The notes: a model not told the origin generated them from the sequence alone. A DNA stretch of 64,000 nucleotides from Phascolarctos cinereus (GCF_002099425.1 NW_018344159.1:806001-870000); one strand, 5' to 3'; counted from the stretch's first letter, positions 32,707 through 44,130 are shown. Program-made: numbers and translations.

Positions 32707-34550
32707 CTCAAGCCCTAGAAAAGGAATATAGCCATAGCATAGTTACTCAGATCCCTAAGAATTAGTAAACTAAAAAGGTAAAGAGCCATTATGATGTCAG
32801 AAATACTCCAAGAAAAAAACCCAGGAGAGGAAAATAACTCAAAAATATTTACAGGCAAAACTTCAAGGAAAAACAGCTTGCTTATAAGATAAGTTAGAAT
32901 TTCTAGAAAAAATGATCAGTTCTTAAAAAAGGGTTAAAATGATATTATAAATGAGAGTAATAAAGGAAAGAATTGGAAAAGAAATGAAAACTGGAAAAAG
33001 GATTTGGAAAAACAATAGGTTGCCATGAAAGGTACAAAACTTTACCAAAGTAACAGATTTTCTGAAAATCAGAATGAACCAAACAGAAGTTAATAATTCC
33101 ACAAGGCAACAAAAAATATTGAAAACAAAGCCAAAAGATTTTTGGGGAAAAAAAGATGAAAAGTATCTTATATTTTTTAAAAAGCTGACTTGAGTAACAG
33201 ATTAATGAAAGATAATTTAAGAATCATTATACTATCTAAAAAACATTACAAAAAAGGCCTGGGTATCGTATTTCAAGAAATCATAAAATAAAACTTTTCA
33301 GATATCTTAGAACATGAGGGAAATGGGAAAACAGAAAGAATCCACTAATCATCTCCTAAAAGAAATCCTCAAATGAAAAATACCAGGAAAGTCATAACCA
33401 AAATCTAGCACGTTCATGTCAAAGAAAAACTAGTACAAACAGCCAGAAATAAAGAATTCAAGTACTGAGAAATCACAGAATCATATAAGCTTTGATAACT
33501 AGCATTATGAAAGTATAAAGAGAATATAAAATTCCAAAAGGCAAAGACAGGTTTACAACCAAAAGTAAATTACCCATAAAAGTGAGTCTTTTTTTCCTAC
33601 AAAGAAAGAAAACGGATCTTCAATGAAAAAGAGGACTTTGAAACATTCTTGACTTAAAAAACAAAAACTAAACAAAAACTAAAGATGAAGGGAGCAAGAA
33701 ACAAAGAGAAGAAAAAGTACAAGAAAATTAGATGGAGGGAAATAAACAATTAATTATTATTGCTGTAAATATGAATGGTATACACTCACCCACAGAATGG
33801 GAGAATATGACAGAATGGATTAGAAAGCAGTTGTCTGAGAGGCAGCTAGGTGGCTCAGTTGACAGAGCACTGGCCCTGGAATCAGGAGGACCTGAGTTCA
33901 AATTTGACCTCAGACACTTGACATTTACTAGTTGTGTGACCCTGGCAAGTCACTTAACCCCATTACCTAGACAAAAAAAAAAATTAATTACTTCAAAAAA
34001 TTTAAAAAAAGAAAGCAGTTGTTCACAAAATAAAAACTGTGTTATTTACCAAAATGTATTGTTTACAATCCCTCCTCCTCTCCCCAAAAAACCACACACT
34101 TGAAACATAAAGATTCAAACAGAATTAAAATAAGGAATTGGGGCAAAATCTATTTGGCCCAAGCTGAACTGAAAACAACAACAACAAAAAACAGGAGTAG
34201 CTATCATAATTTCAGATAAGGCAATAGCAAAAATAGACTTAATTAAAATAAACAGGGAAATTACATTTTGCTGAAATGTACCATAGACAATGAATTAATT
34301 TCAATGTTTAACATATATGCACCAAATGGCATAAATACTTAAGGAAAAACTAAGCAAATTACAGAGAAATAGTTGGTAAAACTATTAAATTTTGGGACCT
34401 CAATATACCCCTAAGAGCTAGACAAATCTCACTAGGAAATAGACAAAAAAGAAGTTGAGAATCTGCATACAAGTTTAGAAAACAGTTATGATAGACCTCT
34501 TGGAACTACTGAATAGAAACAGAAAGGAGTATATGTATTCTCCACTATTT
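32707..34550 (+). repeat. Degraded L1: ORF1 and endonuclease
   Basis: ORF1-like text runs 32.8-33.7 kb. The endonuclease begins near 33732 with residues IIAVNMNGIHSPTEW and continues after a SINE to 34550. Stops and shifts are common. It resumes at 35652-35738 after a reverse L1 insertion. Confidence 0.75.
33835..34009 (+). repeat. tRNA-derived marsupial SINE in L1 endonuclease
   Basis: Head gaggcagctaggtggctcag, A/T-rich tail, 13-base duplication agaaagcagttgt at 33822-33834 and 34010-34022. Confidence 0.93.
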
Positions 34551-34561
34551 CTAGTACTTTT

Positions 34562-35640
34562 CTTCTTAGCTTTTATTTAGTATTTATTTTCCCCCAGTTA
34601 CATGTAAAGACAATTTTTAACATTCAAAACTTTTAGTTCCAAATTCACACCCCTCTTATCTCTTCACTCATTGAGAAGACAAGCAACTTGATATGGGTTA
34701 TACATGTGTGGTCATGCAAAACATATCCATAATAATGATGTTGTGAAAGAAAACAGACAAAAAAAAAACCTGAAGAAAAATAAAGTATGCTTCAATCTGT
34801 ATTCAGACACCATTGATTCTTTCTCTGAAGATGGATAGCATTTTTTCATTAAAAATCCTTCAGAGTTGTCTTGCTGAAAATAATTAAGTCATTCATAGCT
34901 GATCATCTTACCATATTGCTGTTACTTTGTACACAGTACATTTAACTTTTTTTTTGGCACGGCAATTGGGGTTAAGTGACTTGCCCAGGGTAACACAGCT
35001 AGTGAGTATCATGTGTCTGAGGGTGGATTTGAACTCAGGTCCTCCTGACTCCAGGGCTGGTACTCTATCCAAGGTGCCACCTAGGTGTCCCAGTACATTT
35101 TACTTTGCATTCAGCCCATGAAAGTCTTTCCAAGTTTTTTTGAGAGCATCCTGCTCATCATTTCTTATGGTACAACAGTATTTCATCATAATCACATACC
35201 ACAACTTGTTCAGCCATTCCCCAATTGATGGGCATCCCCTCAGTTTCTAATTCTTCGCCCCTAAAAAAGAGCTGCTATAAATACATTTGTACATATAGGT
35301 CCTTTTCTATTTTGGGATACAGACCTAGCAGTGATATTAGTAGGTCAAAGGGTATGCATGGTTTTATAGCCCTTTGGTCATAGTTCCAAGTTGCTCTACA
35401 AAATAGCTGGATCAATTCACAACTCCACCAACAGTTCATTAATGTGTCATTTTTCCTCCATCCCCTCCAATATTTGTCATATACCTTTTGGCCAATTAGC
35501 CAATCTAAGAATTGTTTTAATTTGCATCTGTCCAATCAATACTGAGTTAGAGTATTTTTTCATATGGCTACAGACAGCTTTGATTACTTCATCTGAAAAC
35601 TGATCATATCTTTTGATCATTTATCAACTAGAGAATATGC
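34562..35640 (-). mobile_element. 5'-truncated L1, minus strand, nested in an older L1
   Basis: Flanked by the 11-base duplication ctagtactttt at 34551-34561 and 35641-35651. The minus strand encodes RGWRKNDTLMNCWWSCELIQ (35.39-35.5 kb), the L1 ORF2 C-terminal cysteine region, followed by the 3'UTR. The 5' end is truncated, as is usual for target-primed insertion. Confidence 0.9.
34944..35091 (-). repeat. tRNA-derived marsupial SINE in the nested L1
   Basis: T-run, ggcaattggggttaagtgac, ending in the reverse head gccacctaggtgtccc. Duplication agtacattt at 34935-34943 and 35092-35100. This makes a third level of nesting. Confidence 0.92.
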
Positions 35641-35879
35641 CTAGTACTTTTATAAAAAGCAAGTGTATATTCAAGCAGAAAAGCAGAAATATTAAATATA
35701 TCACTTACTGGCCAACACAAGAAAATAATAAAAATCAATTTGAGAGGTAGAACCAAGATACTGGAGTAGAAGCAGCAACTCAGCTAAACTATCTCTCCCT
35801 TTCAAACAACTTGAAAATAATACCTCAAATCAAATTTTGGAGTGGCAGAACCAACAAAAGGTCAGGATCAGACCTTTTT

Positions 35880-36031
35880 TATTTTGCTTTTTTTTGGTGA
35901 GGCAATTGTGGTTAAGTGACTTGCTCAGGGTCACACAGCTAGTAAGTGTCAAGTGTCTGAGGCTGGATTTGAACTCAGGTCCTCCTGACTTCAAGGCCAG
36001 AGCTCTATCCACTGTGCCACCTAGCTGCCCC
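35880..36031 (-). repeat. tRNA-derived marsupial SINE in L1 5'UTR
   Basis: ggcaattgtggttaagtgac, then cctcctgacttcaaggccag and the reverse head gccacctagctgcccc. An imperfect duplication around agacctttttt / agacatttttt flanks it. Confidence 0.88.
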
Positions 36032-37157
36032 TTAGACATTTTTTTCCAGCCTATAAAAACTTAGGAGGTCAGCAGGAGAGGTCTGTGACACTGGAATAAG
36101 GGTTGGCCCAGAGCACACACAGAGGCAGCGTCAGCAGTGGGTCTTGGAGGCAGCAGTGAGAGTATCAGCATCAATGGCTCTCAGCCCAAAAATGGTAAGG
36201 GGGTTGGATAACTGGTCAGAAAGAGATTATAGGGGACCCTTTGCTGACATTAGGTGCAGCTGTGGCTGACTGACAACTATATGCAACTCTAGGTCACAGT
36301 TACAGGATGGTAAGCAGTGCTTGTGGTCAGTCATAAGGGACTAGGGGCAGTGGTCACAGTTCTAGGGCTGAGAGGAGCATTAGTGCTTGTGGCTGCACAA
36401 GAGCAGGGGCCCTTCCTAGGTAAGGACAAGTGTGCATACCAGGAGAGTAGTGATCACAATTCTGCCCAAATTATACCATCTTGGAAGTACCAGAAATCCG
36501 TAGACCCCAAGAACTAGTTCTGAAAACTGCAGCATTAAAAAGCCTGAAGCTTGGGATAATGCCTCCCCACCTGCAAGTGAGAAGAGTACAACCTTAACAT
36601 AAAGTTCAAAGTCAAAAAATAGGCTGGAAAAAAGGAGCAAATGACAAAAAAAAGAACTTGACCATAAAAAGCTACTACAGTGTCAGGGAAGACCAAGACA
36701 TAAACTTAGAAGTAGACTTAGACGTGAAAGCAGGCACAAGCAAAGCCTCAGAGAAAATAAAACCCTAATTGGACACAAGTCCAACAAGAATTCCTAGAAG
36801 AGTTAAAGAAGGAGATAAAAGTAGTAAAGGAAAAAAATTGGGAAAAGAAATGAGATACAAGAAAATTATGAAAAGAGAATTAACAGCTTGTTAAAAGGAA
36901 GCACAAAAAATAGCAATGAAAATAACAGCTTAAAAAACAGAATTGGCCTAATGGTAAAAGAGGCACAAAAATTCACTAAATCAAAGAACTTAAAAAGCAG
37001 AATTGGCCAAATGGAAAAAAAGGTACAAAAGGTCACTGAAGAAAATAATTCCATAAAAATTAGAATTGGACAAGTGAAAGCTAATGACTCCATGAGACAT
37101 AAGAAACAATAAAACAAAGTCAAAAGAACGGAAAAAAATAGAAGTGTGAAATATCTT

Positions 37158-37304
37158 TTTTTTTTTTGGCGAGGCAATTGGGGTTAAGTTACTTGCCCAG
37201 AATCACACAGCTAGTGACTGTTATATGTCTGAGGCTAGATTGGAACTCAGGTCCTCCTGAATCTAGGGCCGGTGCTCTATTCACTATGCCACCTAGCTGC
37301 CACT
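37158..37304 (-). repeat. tRNA-derived marsupial SINE in L1 ORF1
   Basis: Minus-strand copy with duplication tgaaatatctt at 37147-37157 and 37305-37315. Confidence 0.93.
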
Positions 37305-37753
37305 TGAAATATCTTATTGGAGAAACAAATGACCTGGAAAACAGTTCAAGGAGGGAGAATTTAAGAATTATTGAACTATCTGAAAGTCATGATCAAAAAA
37401 AGAGCCTCCACTTCATATTTCAAGACATTATCAAGAAAAAATGCCCTGATATCTTAGATCTGGAGGATAAAATAGAAATTAAAGAATCCACTGGTCACTT
37501 CCTGAAAGAGATTATAAAACAAAAACTCCCAGGAATAGTATAGCAAATTCGAGAGCTGCCAGGTCAAAGAGAAAATATTGTAAGCAACCAGAAAGAAATA
37601 ATTCAAATATCATGGAGCTACAGTCAGGATCACACAAGATTTAGCAGCTTCTATGTTAAAGGAGCAGAGGGCTTGGAATATGATATTCCAGAAGGCAAAG
37701 CAGTTAGGATTACAACCAAGAACAACCTACCCAGCAAAACTGAGTATAATCCT

Positions 37754-37947
37754 GGGGCAGCTAGGTGGCGCAGTGTATAGAGCACTGGCCCTGAAGTCAG
37801 GAGGACCTGAGTTCAAATCCAGCCTCAGATCAAACACTTGACACTTACTAGCTGTGTGACCCTGGGCAAGTCACTTAACCCCAATTGCCTAAAAACAAAA
37901 AAAAATAAAATAAATTTTAAAAAATTAAAATTAAAATTAAAAAAAAT
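37754..37947 (+). repeat. tRNA-derived marsupial SINE in L1 ORF1
   Basis: Head ggggcagctaggtggcgcag with a long A/T-rich tail. The 13-base perfect duplication tgagtataatcct lies at 37741-37753 and 37948-37960. The perfect duplication and near-consensus body suggest a fairly young insertion. Confidence 0.94.
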
Positions 37948-38027
37948 TGAGTATAATCCTTCATGGGAAAAGTGGATATTTAATAAAGTAAAAGACGTTC
38001 AACCCCTGTTGGAAAGACAATCACTGA

Positions 38028-38172
38028 TGGGGCAGGTAGGTGCTGCAGTGGATAGAGTACAGGCCCTAGAGTCAGGAGGACCTGAGTTCAAAACTGGCCT
38101 AAGACATATAATATTTCCTAGTTGTGTAACCCTGGGCAAGTCACTGAACCCCAATTGCCAAAAAAAAAAAGA
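38028..38172 (+). repeat. tRNA-derived marsupial SINE in L1 ORF1
   Basis: Head tggggcaggtaggtgctgca and A-rich tail. An imperfect duplication, aaagacaatcactga / aaagacaactgctga, flanks it. Confidence 0.88.
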
Positions 38173-38764
38173 AAAGACAACTGCTGAAAATTTGACATCA
38201 AACACAAGACTCAAGAGAAGCATAAAAAATAAACATGAAGAGATATTGTAGCAGACTAAATAAAGTTAAATTGTTTATATTACTATATGGGAAGATGACG
38301 TATGTAGCTCCCAAGAACTTTGTCATTATTCGGGCACTTAGGAGGAGTCTACATAGACTGAGGGCATGAGTTTGAGTTGATTATGTTGGGATGATGTCAA
38401 AAAAATGAAGGGATGAGAAAGAAGGATGCAGTGGGGAGAAGGGGAAAGAAGTAGGTAGAATTAGGGAAATTTTCTCACATAAAAGAAGCTTGCAAGGAAG
38501 AACTTTTACAGTGGAAGGGAAAATGGGGGAGCAGGCAATGCTTCAATCTCTCTCTTATCAGAATTGGTTCAAAGAGGAAACTAACACACACATATACATT
38601 CAGTTGGGTACAGAAATCTATCTTACCCAACAAGGAACTAAGAGAAGAAAGGCAAGAGGGTGGTGCTGATAAAAGGGAGGGTGGATTAAAGGAGGCAATG
38701 GTCAGAAGCAAAACAGACTTTTGAGGGAGAGACAGGTTAAAAAGAGAGAAGATGAGAAAAATAA

Positions 38765-40382
38765 GATCTGGTATCATTTTCTTTTGATCCTATTTACAAG
38801 CAATTGACGTTTTTTGTAGCTATTTTTCTCCTGTAATTGCTTAAATCATGATTCTTTTTCTGAACTTAGCTCAGAGGTCAGCTGCCTTGTAATGGGTCAA
38901 GTTTTAAAATCCAGTACTTCTTGACTCAAGGAATTTTGCTTACCTTGGGGAATGTGTGTGAAAGAAAGGGAGTCAGGCCTGATATCTTTATTCCACCAAG
39001 CTATCCTTCAAGGATGTCTGGTTTGCTGTCCAAAAGTCTAGGCTGCTACCTTGTACTTGGACTCAAACAATGAGCATTTCTTCGTCTCATGAGAGAAGAA
39101 TGGGGGGGGAGGGGTTCATTGCTAGCCCCCATTACCAAACTTCCAACCAATCATACAGTTCCCTGTGCCTCAGCTTTGTAACCAATCACGTTGCCCTCAA
39201 TCCTGCGGCAATTAAAAACAAGGGCTGTAGCTTTACAGATTCTCTTACAGGTTAATGACCCTGATTTCCCTTTTTGAAACCCTATTCCTGCAAAAATATA
39301 TTGAAATATATTCCTAGTACTTTTGGGGTTCTACCATCAATTGGTTTCATAAGATGAAATCCAAAATATCCTGAATTTCCCAGATGGCCTTTTACTGTAG
39401 GCCCAGATTTTTCCCTTCCATTCACATATAGCTTATTTCAGGGTATCTCTTTCAAGTAGAGGCATCTACTTGATGAAATGCTCACCTGTAAGAGTGAAAG
39501 TTAGAAAGCCGCAACTCAAAGGCAGATAAATAAAGGGAGAGTCAGATAATAATAGCCAGACTCCTAACAGAGAACTCTCCTTGTGGAGAACTCTCAATGT
39601 GGGTTTGATATAGGGGAGTTTTGTTAAGAATCTAGAGTACAAGGCTCTCATCTTTTCATGGTGACCCTAACTGTGATGATTAAAAAGGTTCAAGAGATAT
39701 AATTTCTGAGTAATTTAATCATTTTATTATTAAGGCCAGCATATTATTATTAATAAAAAGATGGTCATTGACTATCTCTCTTAGAGTCTAGACCAAAGAC
39801 CATCATGCAGGCGGGGTCACAGTTTATATAACCTTGGAAGAGTAGGTGTTCAATGAGGGGCTGAGAGTAACATCATGTCACCCATGGACAGAGAGACTTA
39901 TCTTTATACCCAGACCACCCCCAGCCTTGGGCAATCTATTTAAAGGATTTATGACCCACCCAAGCCTGAGTAGAACTAGAACTAGAACTAGAACTAGTAG
40001 CAATGGCTACTCCACTTGTGTGGAGCCTGAACAAGAAGGTTAGTCCAATGTCATTATCAGTAATATTCTTTAAGAGATTGAACTTTTTGAAATCAGGACT
40101 TCAGAAAAAGAGGGAACTCTGGATCTCCCCAAATCACTGGTTATTAATAGTCATTCCTCTCAATCCCATGATGTCACATACCTTGTTCTGTTCTTTATTC
40201 CGTACTCCCTAAACCCTATAAAAAGGGCACTATCTTTTTGCTTGGGGTGTTTGGGATAAATGGAGGCAATCTAATGACCCATTTATTGACAGGTAGCATG
40301 CCCCTGCTAATAAAGGTTATCTTGTTTGGAGATCTGCCTCAGTTTACCCTTTTGTTAAATTCCAGTTGTGAAAAAGGATAAG
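38765..40382. mobile_element. LTR-retrotransposon-like fossil (LTR regions), inside an L1
   Basis: Unlike the L1 text on both sides, this block has promoter-like LTR signals on the + strand: a TATA box ctataaaaag at 40215-40224 and AATAAA at 40309-40314, about 90 bases apart, as in an R region. A second promoter-like patch with two aaccaatca motifs lies at about 39146-39190. It may be one long LTR or two pieces. No coding region was recognised. Broken and old; family not determined. Confidence 0.4.
39971..39996 (+). repeat. (TAGAAC)n short tandem repeat
   Basis: Four copies of tagaac within the LTR-like block. Confidence 0.9.
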
Positions 40383-41394
40383 CAGAAAAAAACAGGATGG
40401 ATGAAAATAGGCAGGAATCCTAACTCTGAATGTGAATGGGATGAGCTAATGCATAGAAAAGAAGGAGAAAGCAGAATGGATTAGAAGCTAAAATCCAACA
40501 ATACATTGTTTACAAGTAGCACACTTGAAACAGAAGGTCACACACAGCTAAAATAAAGGGCTAGAGCAGAATCTATTATACTTCAGCTGAAGTAAAAAAA
40601 AGGCAGGGATGGCAACCATGATCTCAGACAAAGCAAAAACAGACCTTAATAAAAGAAATTATCAAGGAAACTACATTTTGCTAAAAGGTACCATACCCAA
40701 TGAAGCAATATTAAAAAAAATACAGCAAGTTTCTCTGATAAAAACCTGATTTCTCAAATATATAGGGAATTGAGTCAAACTTATTAAAAAAAAAAACATT
40801 CCCCAATTGATAAATGGTAAAAGGATATGAACAGGCAGTTTTCAGAAGAAGAAATCAAAGCTATCCATAGTCATATGAAACAACACTCTAAATCACTAAT
40901 GATCAGAGAAATATAAATTAAAACAACTCTGAGGTACTACCTCACACTTATGTAGTTGTGAACTGGTCCAATCATTCTGGAGGACAATTTGGAACTAAGT
41001 CCAAACAGCTATGAAACTGTGCATACTCTTTCAACCAGCAATACCTCTACTAATTCTGTACCCCAAAGAGATCAAAGGAAAAGGGAAAGGACATAAATAT
41101 ACACAAAATATTTATAACAGCTCTTTCTTGTGGTGGCAAAGAATTAGAAATCGAGGGGATGCTCATCCATTGAGGAATGGCTGAAAAAGTTCTGGCATAT
41201 TTTTGTGAAGGAATATTCTTGTGCTATAAGAATTGAAGAAGGGGATGGTTTCAGAAAAATATGAGAAGACCTATGTGAACTGATGCAAAGTGAAGTGAGC
41301 AGAAAAAGATTATTATACATAGTAATAGCAATATCATAATGATGATCAACTGTGAAAGACTTAGCTGCTCCTATTAATACAAAGATCCATGGAG

Positions 41395-41450
41395 ACATCA
41401 CCTCCATGATGTTTTATGGTCCTCTTCCAGAACGAGGGACAAACAACAAT
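41395..41450 (+). repeat. RTE-related tail fragment
   Basis: tttatggtcctcttccagaa then cgagggacaaacaacaataa resembles the tail of the dispersed repeat at 29925-30215 (gagaatgaaggac). It directly follows the truncated L1. Confidence 0.5.
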
Positions 41451-41459
41451 AATCTTATC

Positions 41460-41750
41460 ACCTAGAGGCTTTTTTCCTCTTATAAGTTTTCTCCTCTGAT
41501 CTGCCCACTTTCTGCCTCCTCTTAACAGTCTTTTTCAGTGTTGCAGCATACTTGTCTTATTACTGATAGTTCTTAACATGGCTTTGGTAGTCTTTCACGG
41601 CTACATGGTCTTTGTACATGGGTTGAGTTTCACCATGGCTTCTCACATTCTTCAGTAGGTTCTTCTTACGTAAATTGTGGTGAATCTTTTTGGCATGGGA
41701 CTCTCTCCTCATTGGTGGAGATGAATGCCCTGCCCTGGTGAGGGGTGGGT
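41460..41750 (-). pseudogene. RPL4: Processed pseudogene resembling ribosomal protein L4, C-terminal part
   Basis: RPL4 is a large-subunit ribosomal protein. On the minus strand residues KKIHHNLRKKNLLKN correspond to KKIHRRVLKKNPLKN of RPL4. A frame change later, MVKLNPCTKTM corresponds to MLKLNPYAKTM. Nucleotide order then continues along the RPL4 3' coding end with stops and shifts. There are no introns, as for an L1-made retrocopy. The upstream part of the same open frame (to 41904) does not align well, so the left boundary of the homology is uncertain. Confidence 0.5.
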
Positions 41751-41939
41751 CAGAGTAGGCAAGAGCAAGGGAGCACCAGACTTCTTTAGCCTTCTTTGGA
41801 CATTGAATTTGCTTCAGGTGCTCTGGGCTTTTAGCTTGGAGAGGAAAGATGGAAGAACCCAAGTTTACTCCAGGGTGCTGAAGGAATAGACTCTGGGTAG
41901 ACATGTGAGGAACTGGCAGTCTCCATCATGTCTCTATTG

Positions 41940-42490
41940 CCAGCTTGCTATACTAGAGACTTTAGGGAGTTTCCCCTTGGTGAGATTTGAGACTCTTGTT
42001 TGAGCCTGAGTTACTTCTTTCCCAATGGGAGAGCTCCTCTGCTCTGTATTGTCTGGCACGTAACCTCCTATGTATATCTTCTCTGATTCCTGTTTTGCTA
42101 TGATTTGGATAAATAGGTTTCTTTGCTATTCATTATGTGTGTTCATTGTGGAACTGGTATTTGGTGTGAAAGCCTTTATACAGAGCTTGAGGTCTCACTC
42201 TCTACCCCCAAAATGAGAAACAGCAATCAGAAGTTGATTGAACCTGATCACATCTCTTAGTCTAACAATATTTAAGGGAGCAGATAGAGTTCTAGCTGGA
42301 TACCCTCTATCTCTGAGGAGAGCAGAGTGGTTTCTGGGTCCAACCTCCTGTTTTCCCTCCTGGCAGGAATGAAAATCTCCCTTTGAAAATGATCAGGGGA
42401 GAAGAGGCTAGAGATGTGTATTCTGCTTCCCTTGGAGCCACACAACAACACCCATATACAACAGATTGGGAGAAAAGCCTTACTACACAA
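41940..42490. other. Unassigned sequence, possibly LTR-like
   Basis: Contains phrases such as ctctgtattgtctggcacgt and tggataaataggtttctttg that look like an LTR 3' region, but no ends or duplications could be defined. No gene is supported. Confidence 0.3.
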
Positions 42491-42499
42491 AGTGCTTTT

Positions 42500-42690
42500 A
42501 AAAAAATTACTTATCTTCATTTTATTTTATTTTATTGTTTTTTGTTTCTTGCTAGGCAATGGAGTTAAATGATTTGCCCAGGGTCACAGAGATAGTAAGT
42601 GCCAAGTGTCTGGTCTGAGGCTGGATTTGAATTCAGGTCCTCCTAACTCCAGGGCCACTGCTCTATCCACAGCCACCTAGCTGTCCCCAT
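42500..42690 (-). repeat. tRNA-derived marsupial SINE, minus strand, with (ATTTT)n tail
   Basis: Body from gctaggcaatggagttaaat to the reverse head gccacctagctgtcccc. Its tail has become an attttattttatttt run. Duplication agtgctttt at 42491-42499 and 42691-42699. Confidence 0.9.
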
Positions 42691-42855
42691 AGTGCTTTTT
42701 CTATAAATAAATGAGATTTCTCTGGATTTCTGGCAATGCTGGCTGGATAGATTTAGTCCCTTCCCCTACAAGGAATTTATGAATGTAGCTCCTGACATCA
42801 AACATTCTTTCAACCAATGTATTTAGCCTTATCTTGCTTACCTGTGATTGAAATA

Positions 42856-43146
42856 CAGTCATCCACCACAGTTTCAAAATACTGAGCGTCAGCATAAGAA
42901 ATTAAATGTCAATTTTTTTGGAGTTTTGCAGAAACCACAGGCAACACATGAAGGCCTGCAGACAACACAGAGACTATAACCAAATACTTAACATAAATTT
43001 TACAATAAGGTACTGTAAACACCCCATAAAATAAAAATAAAAAATTTAGATTTCTCTGGTACAAAGGGAGGGCCAAAGTTTTATACAGATTTTCTAAATG
43101 CTGGGGAACTGTGTCCCTAACTCCTGCAATGTGGAAGGGATAACTG
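42856..43146. mobile_element. Tigger/pogo-like DNA transposon remnant (MITE)
   Basis: Terminal inverted repeats: cagtcatccaccacagt at the left and, reversed, cagttatcccttccaca at the right. TA dinucleotides flank them at 42854-42855 and 43147-43148, as expected for the Tc1/mariner/pogo superfamily. About 290 bp, no transposase frame, so it was mobilised in trans. Confidence 0.65.
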
Positions 43147-43199
43147 TAATCAGATGTGCTTGGGGTTTGCTTATCCTAGACTGATACAGTTTTTTTTAA

Positions 43200-43632
43200 G
43201 CTAATTTATTTTGGTTTATTAACAATAACTTCCATAAGCTTTTGAGTTTTAATTTTTTCTCTTCCTCCTTTCCCCCCCCCCCAGATGACATGCAATCTGA
43301 TATAGGCTATACATACACATTCCTATTAAACACATTTTCACATTAGTGTTGTTGTAAGGAAGAATTAGAACCAATAGGAGAAACTACCAGAAAGAGGAAA
43401 CTAAACACAACAGAAGAAAAAAATAGCAAATAGTATGCTTCGATTTACATTCAAACTCCACAGTTCTTTCTTTGGATGTGGATAGCATTTTTCCATCATG
43501 AGACCTTTGGAAATGTCTTGGTTCCTTGCATTGCTGAGAAGGGCTAAGTCTATCAAAGTTAGTCATCGCACAGTGCGGCTGTTACTATGTACAATCTTCT
43601 CCTCTTTCTGCTCACTTCACTCAGCAGACTGA
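43200..43632 (-). repeat. L1 3'UTR, minus strand
   Basis: The reverse complement follows the L1 3'UTR seen at 13.3-13.6 kb (cattgctgagaagggctaag here is the reverse of 'ttagctcttctcagcaatg'-type text). Open frames here are not genes. Confidence 0.75.
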
Positions 43633-43644
43633 TGAAGTTTTAAG

Positions 43645-44130
43645 AGGCTCAAATACTTTATCTCAGTATAAAAAGAACAGCCCCTATGAATTAGTCCAAC
43701 CATTCTGGAAAGCAATGGAACTATGCTAAAAAAAAAAAATCGCCACACTGTTTGACTCCATGATTCTGCTGGTAGGCATATATATCAAGGTCATCAAAGT
43801 CAGAAATAAAAGTCCTCAAAGGACCTATATGTAGAAAAATATTTGTAAAAGCTCTTTTTGTAGTGCCAAAGAATTGGAAGCAAAAGGAGTATGCATCCTT
43901 TGGAGGATAGCTAAACAAACCATGGCATATAGATGTAATCGAATGCTATTGTGCTATAAGAAATTATGAATGGGATGGTTTGAAAGAAACCTATGAAGAC
44001 TTGTATGAATTGATTGTAGAGTGATCAGAATAAGGAGAATGATATACGATAACTATAACACTGAAAGACAAATACGTTTGAAAGAATTTAGTACTCTGAT
44101 CAATGTGATAACCAATCACAATTCTTGAGG
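43645..44130 (+). repeat. Old L1 ORF2 C-terminal fragment
   Basis: Text such as gaattagtccaaccattctg, caaagaattggaagcaaaa and gctattgtgctataagaaat follows the L1 ORF2 end. Frames are broken. Confidence 0.75.

Larger units (their letters stand above)
35739..41394 (+). mobile_element. L1 LINE with 5' end, ORF1, endonuclease start and 3' part; RT core missing
   Basis: Starts with an L1 5' end (gaaccaagatactggagtag) and has ORF1 at about 36.78-38.25 kb. ORF1 has a coiled coil made of repeated ENNSLKNRIGQMEK-like units and an RRM-like block, TNDLENSSRRENLRI. Four SINEs interrupt the 5'UTR and ORF1. An LTR-like fossil (38.77-40.38 kb) lies between ORF1 and ORF2. The endonuclease resumes at about 40.41 kb, and at about 40.71 kb the text jumps straight to the ORF2 C-terminus. 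The RT is therefore absent, at a different breakpoint from the 9.2-13.7 kb copy. The end at 41394 abuts an RTE-like tail. Not capable of moving. Confidence 0.8.
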
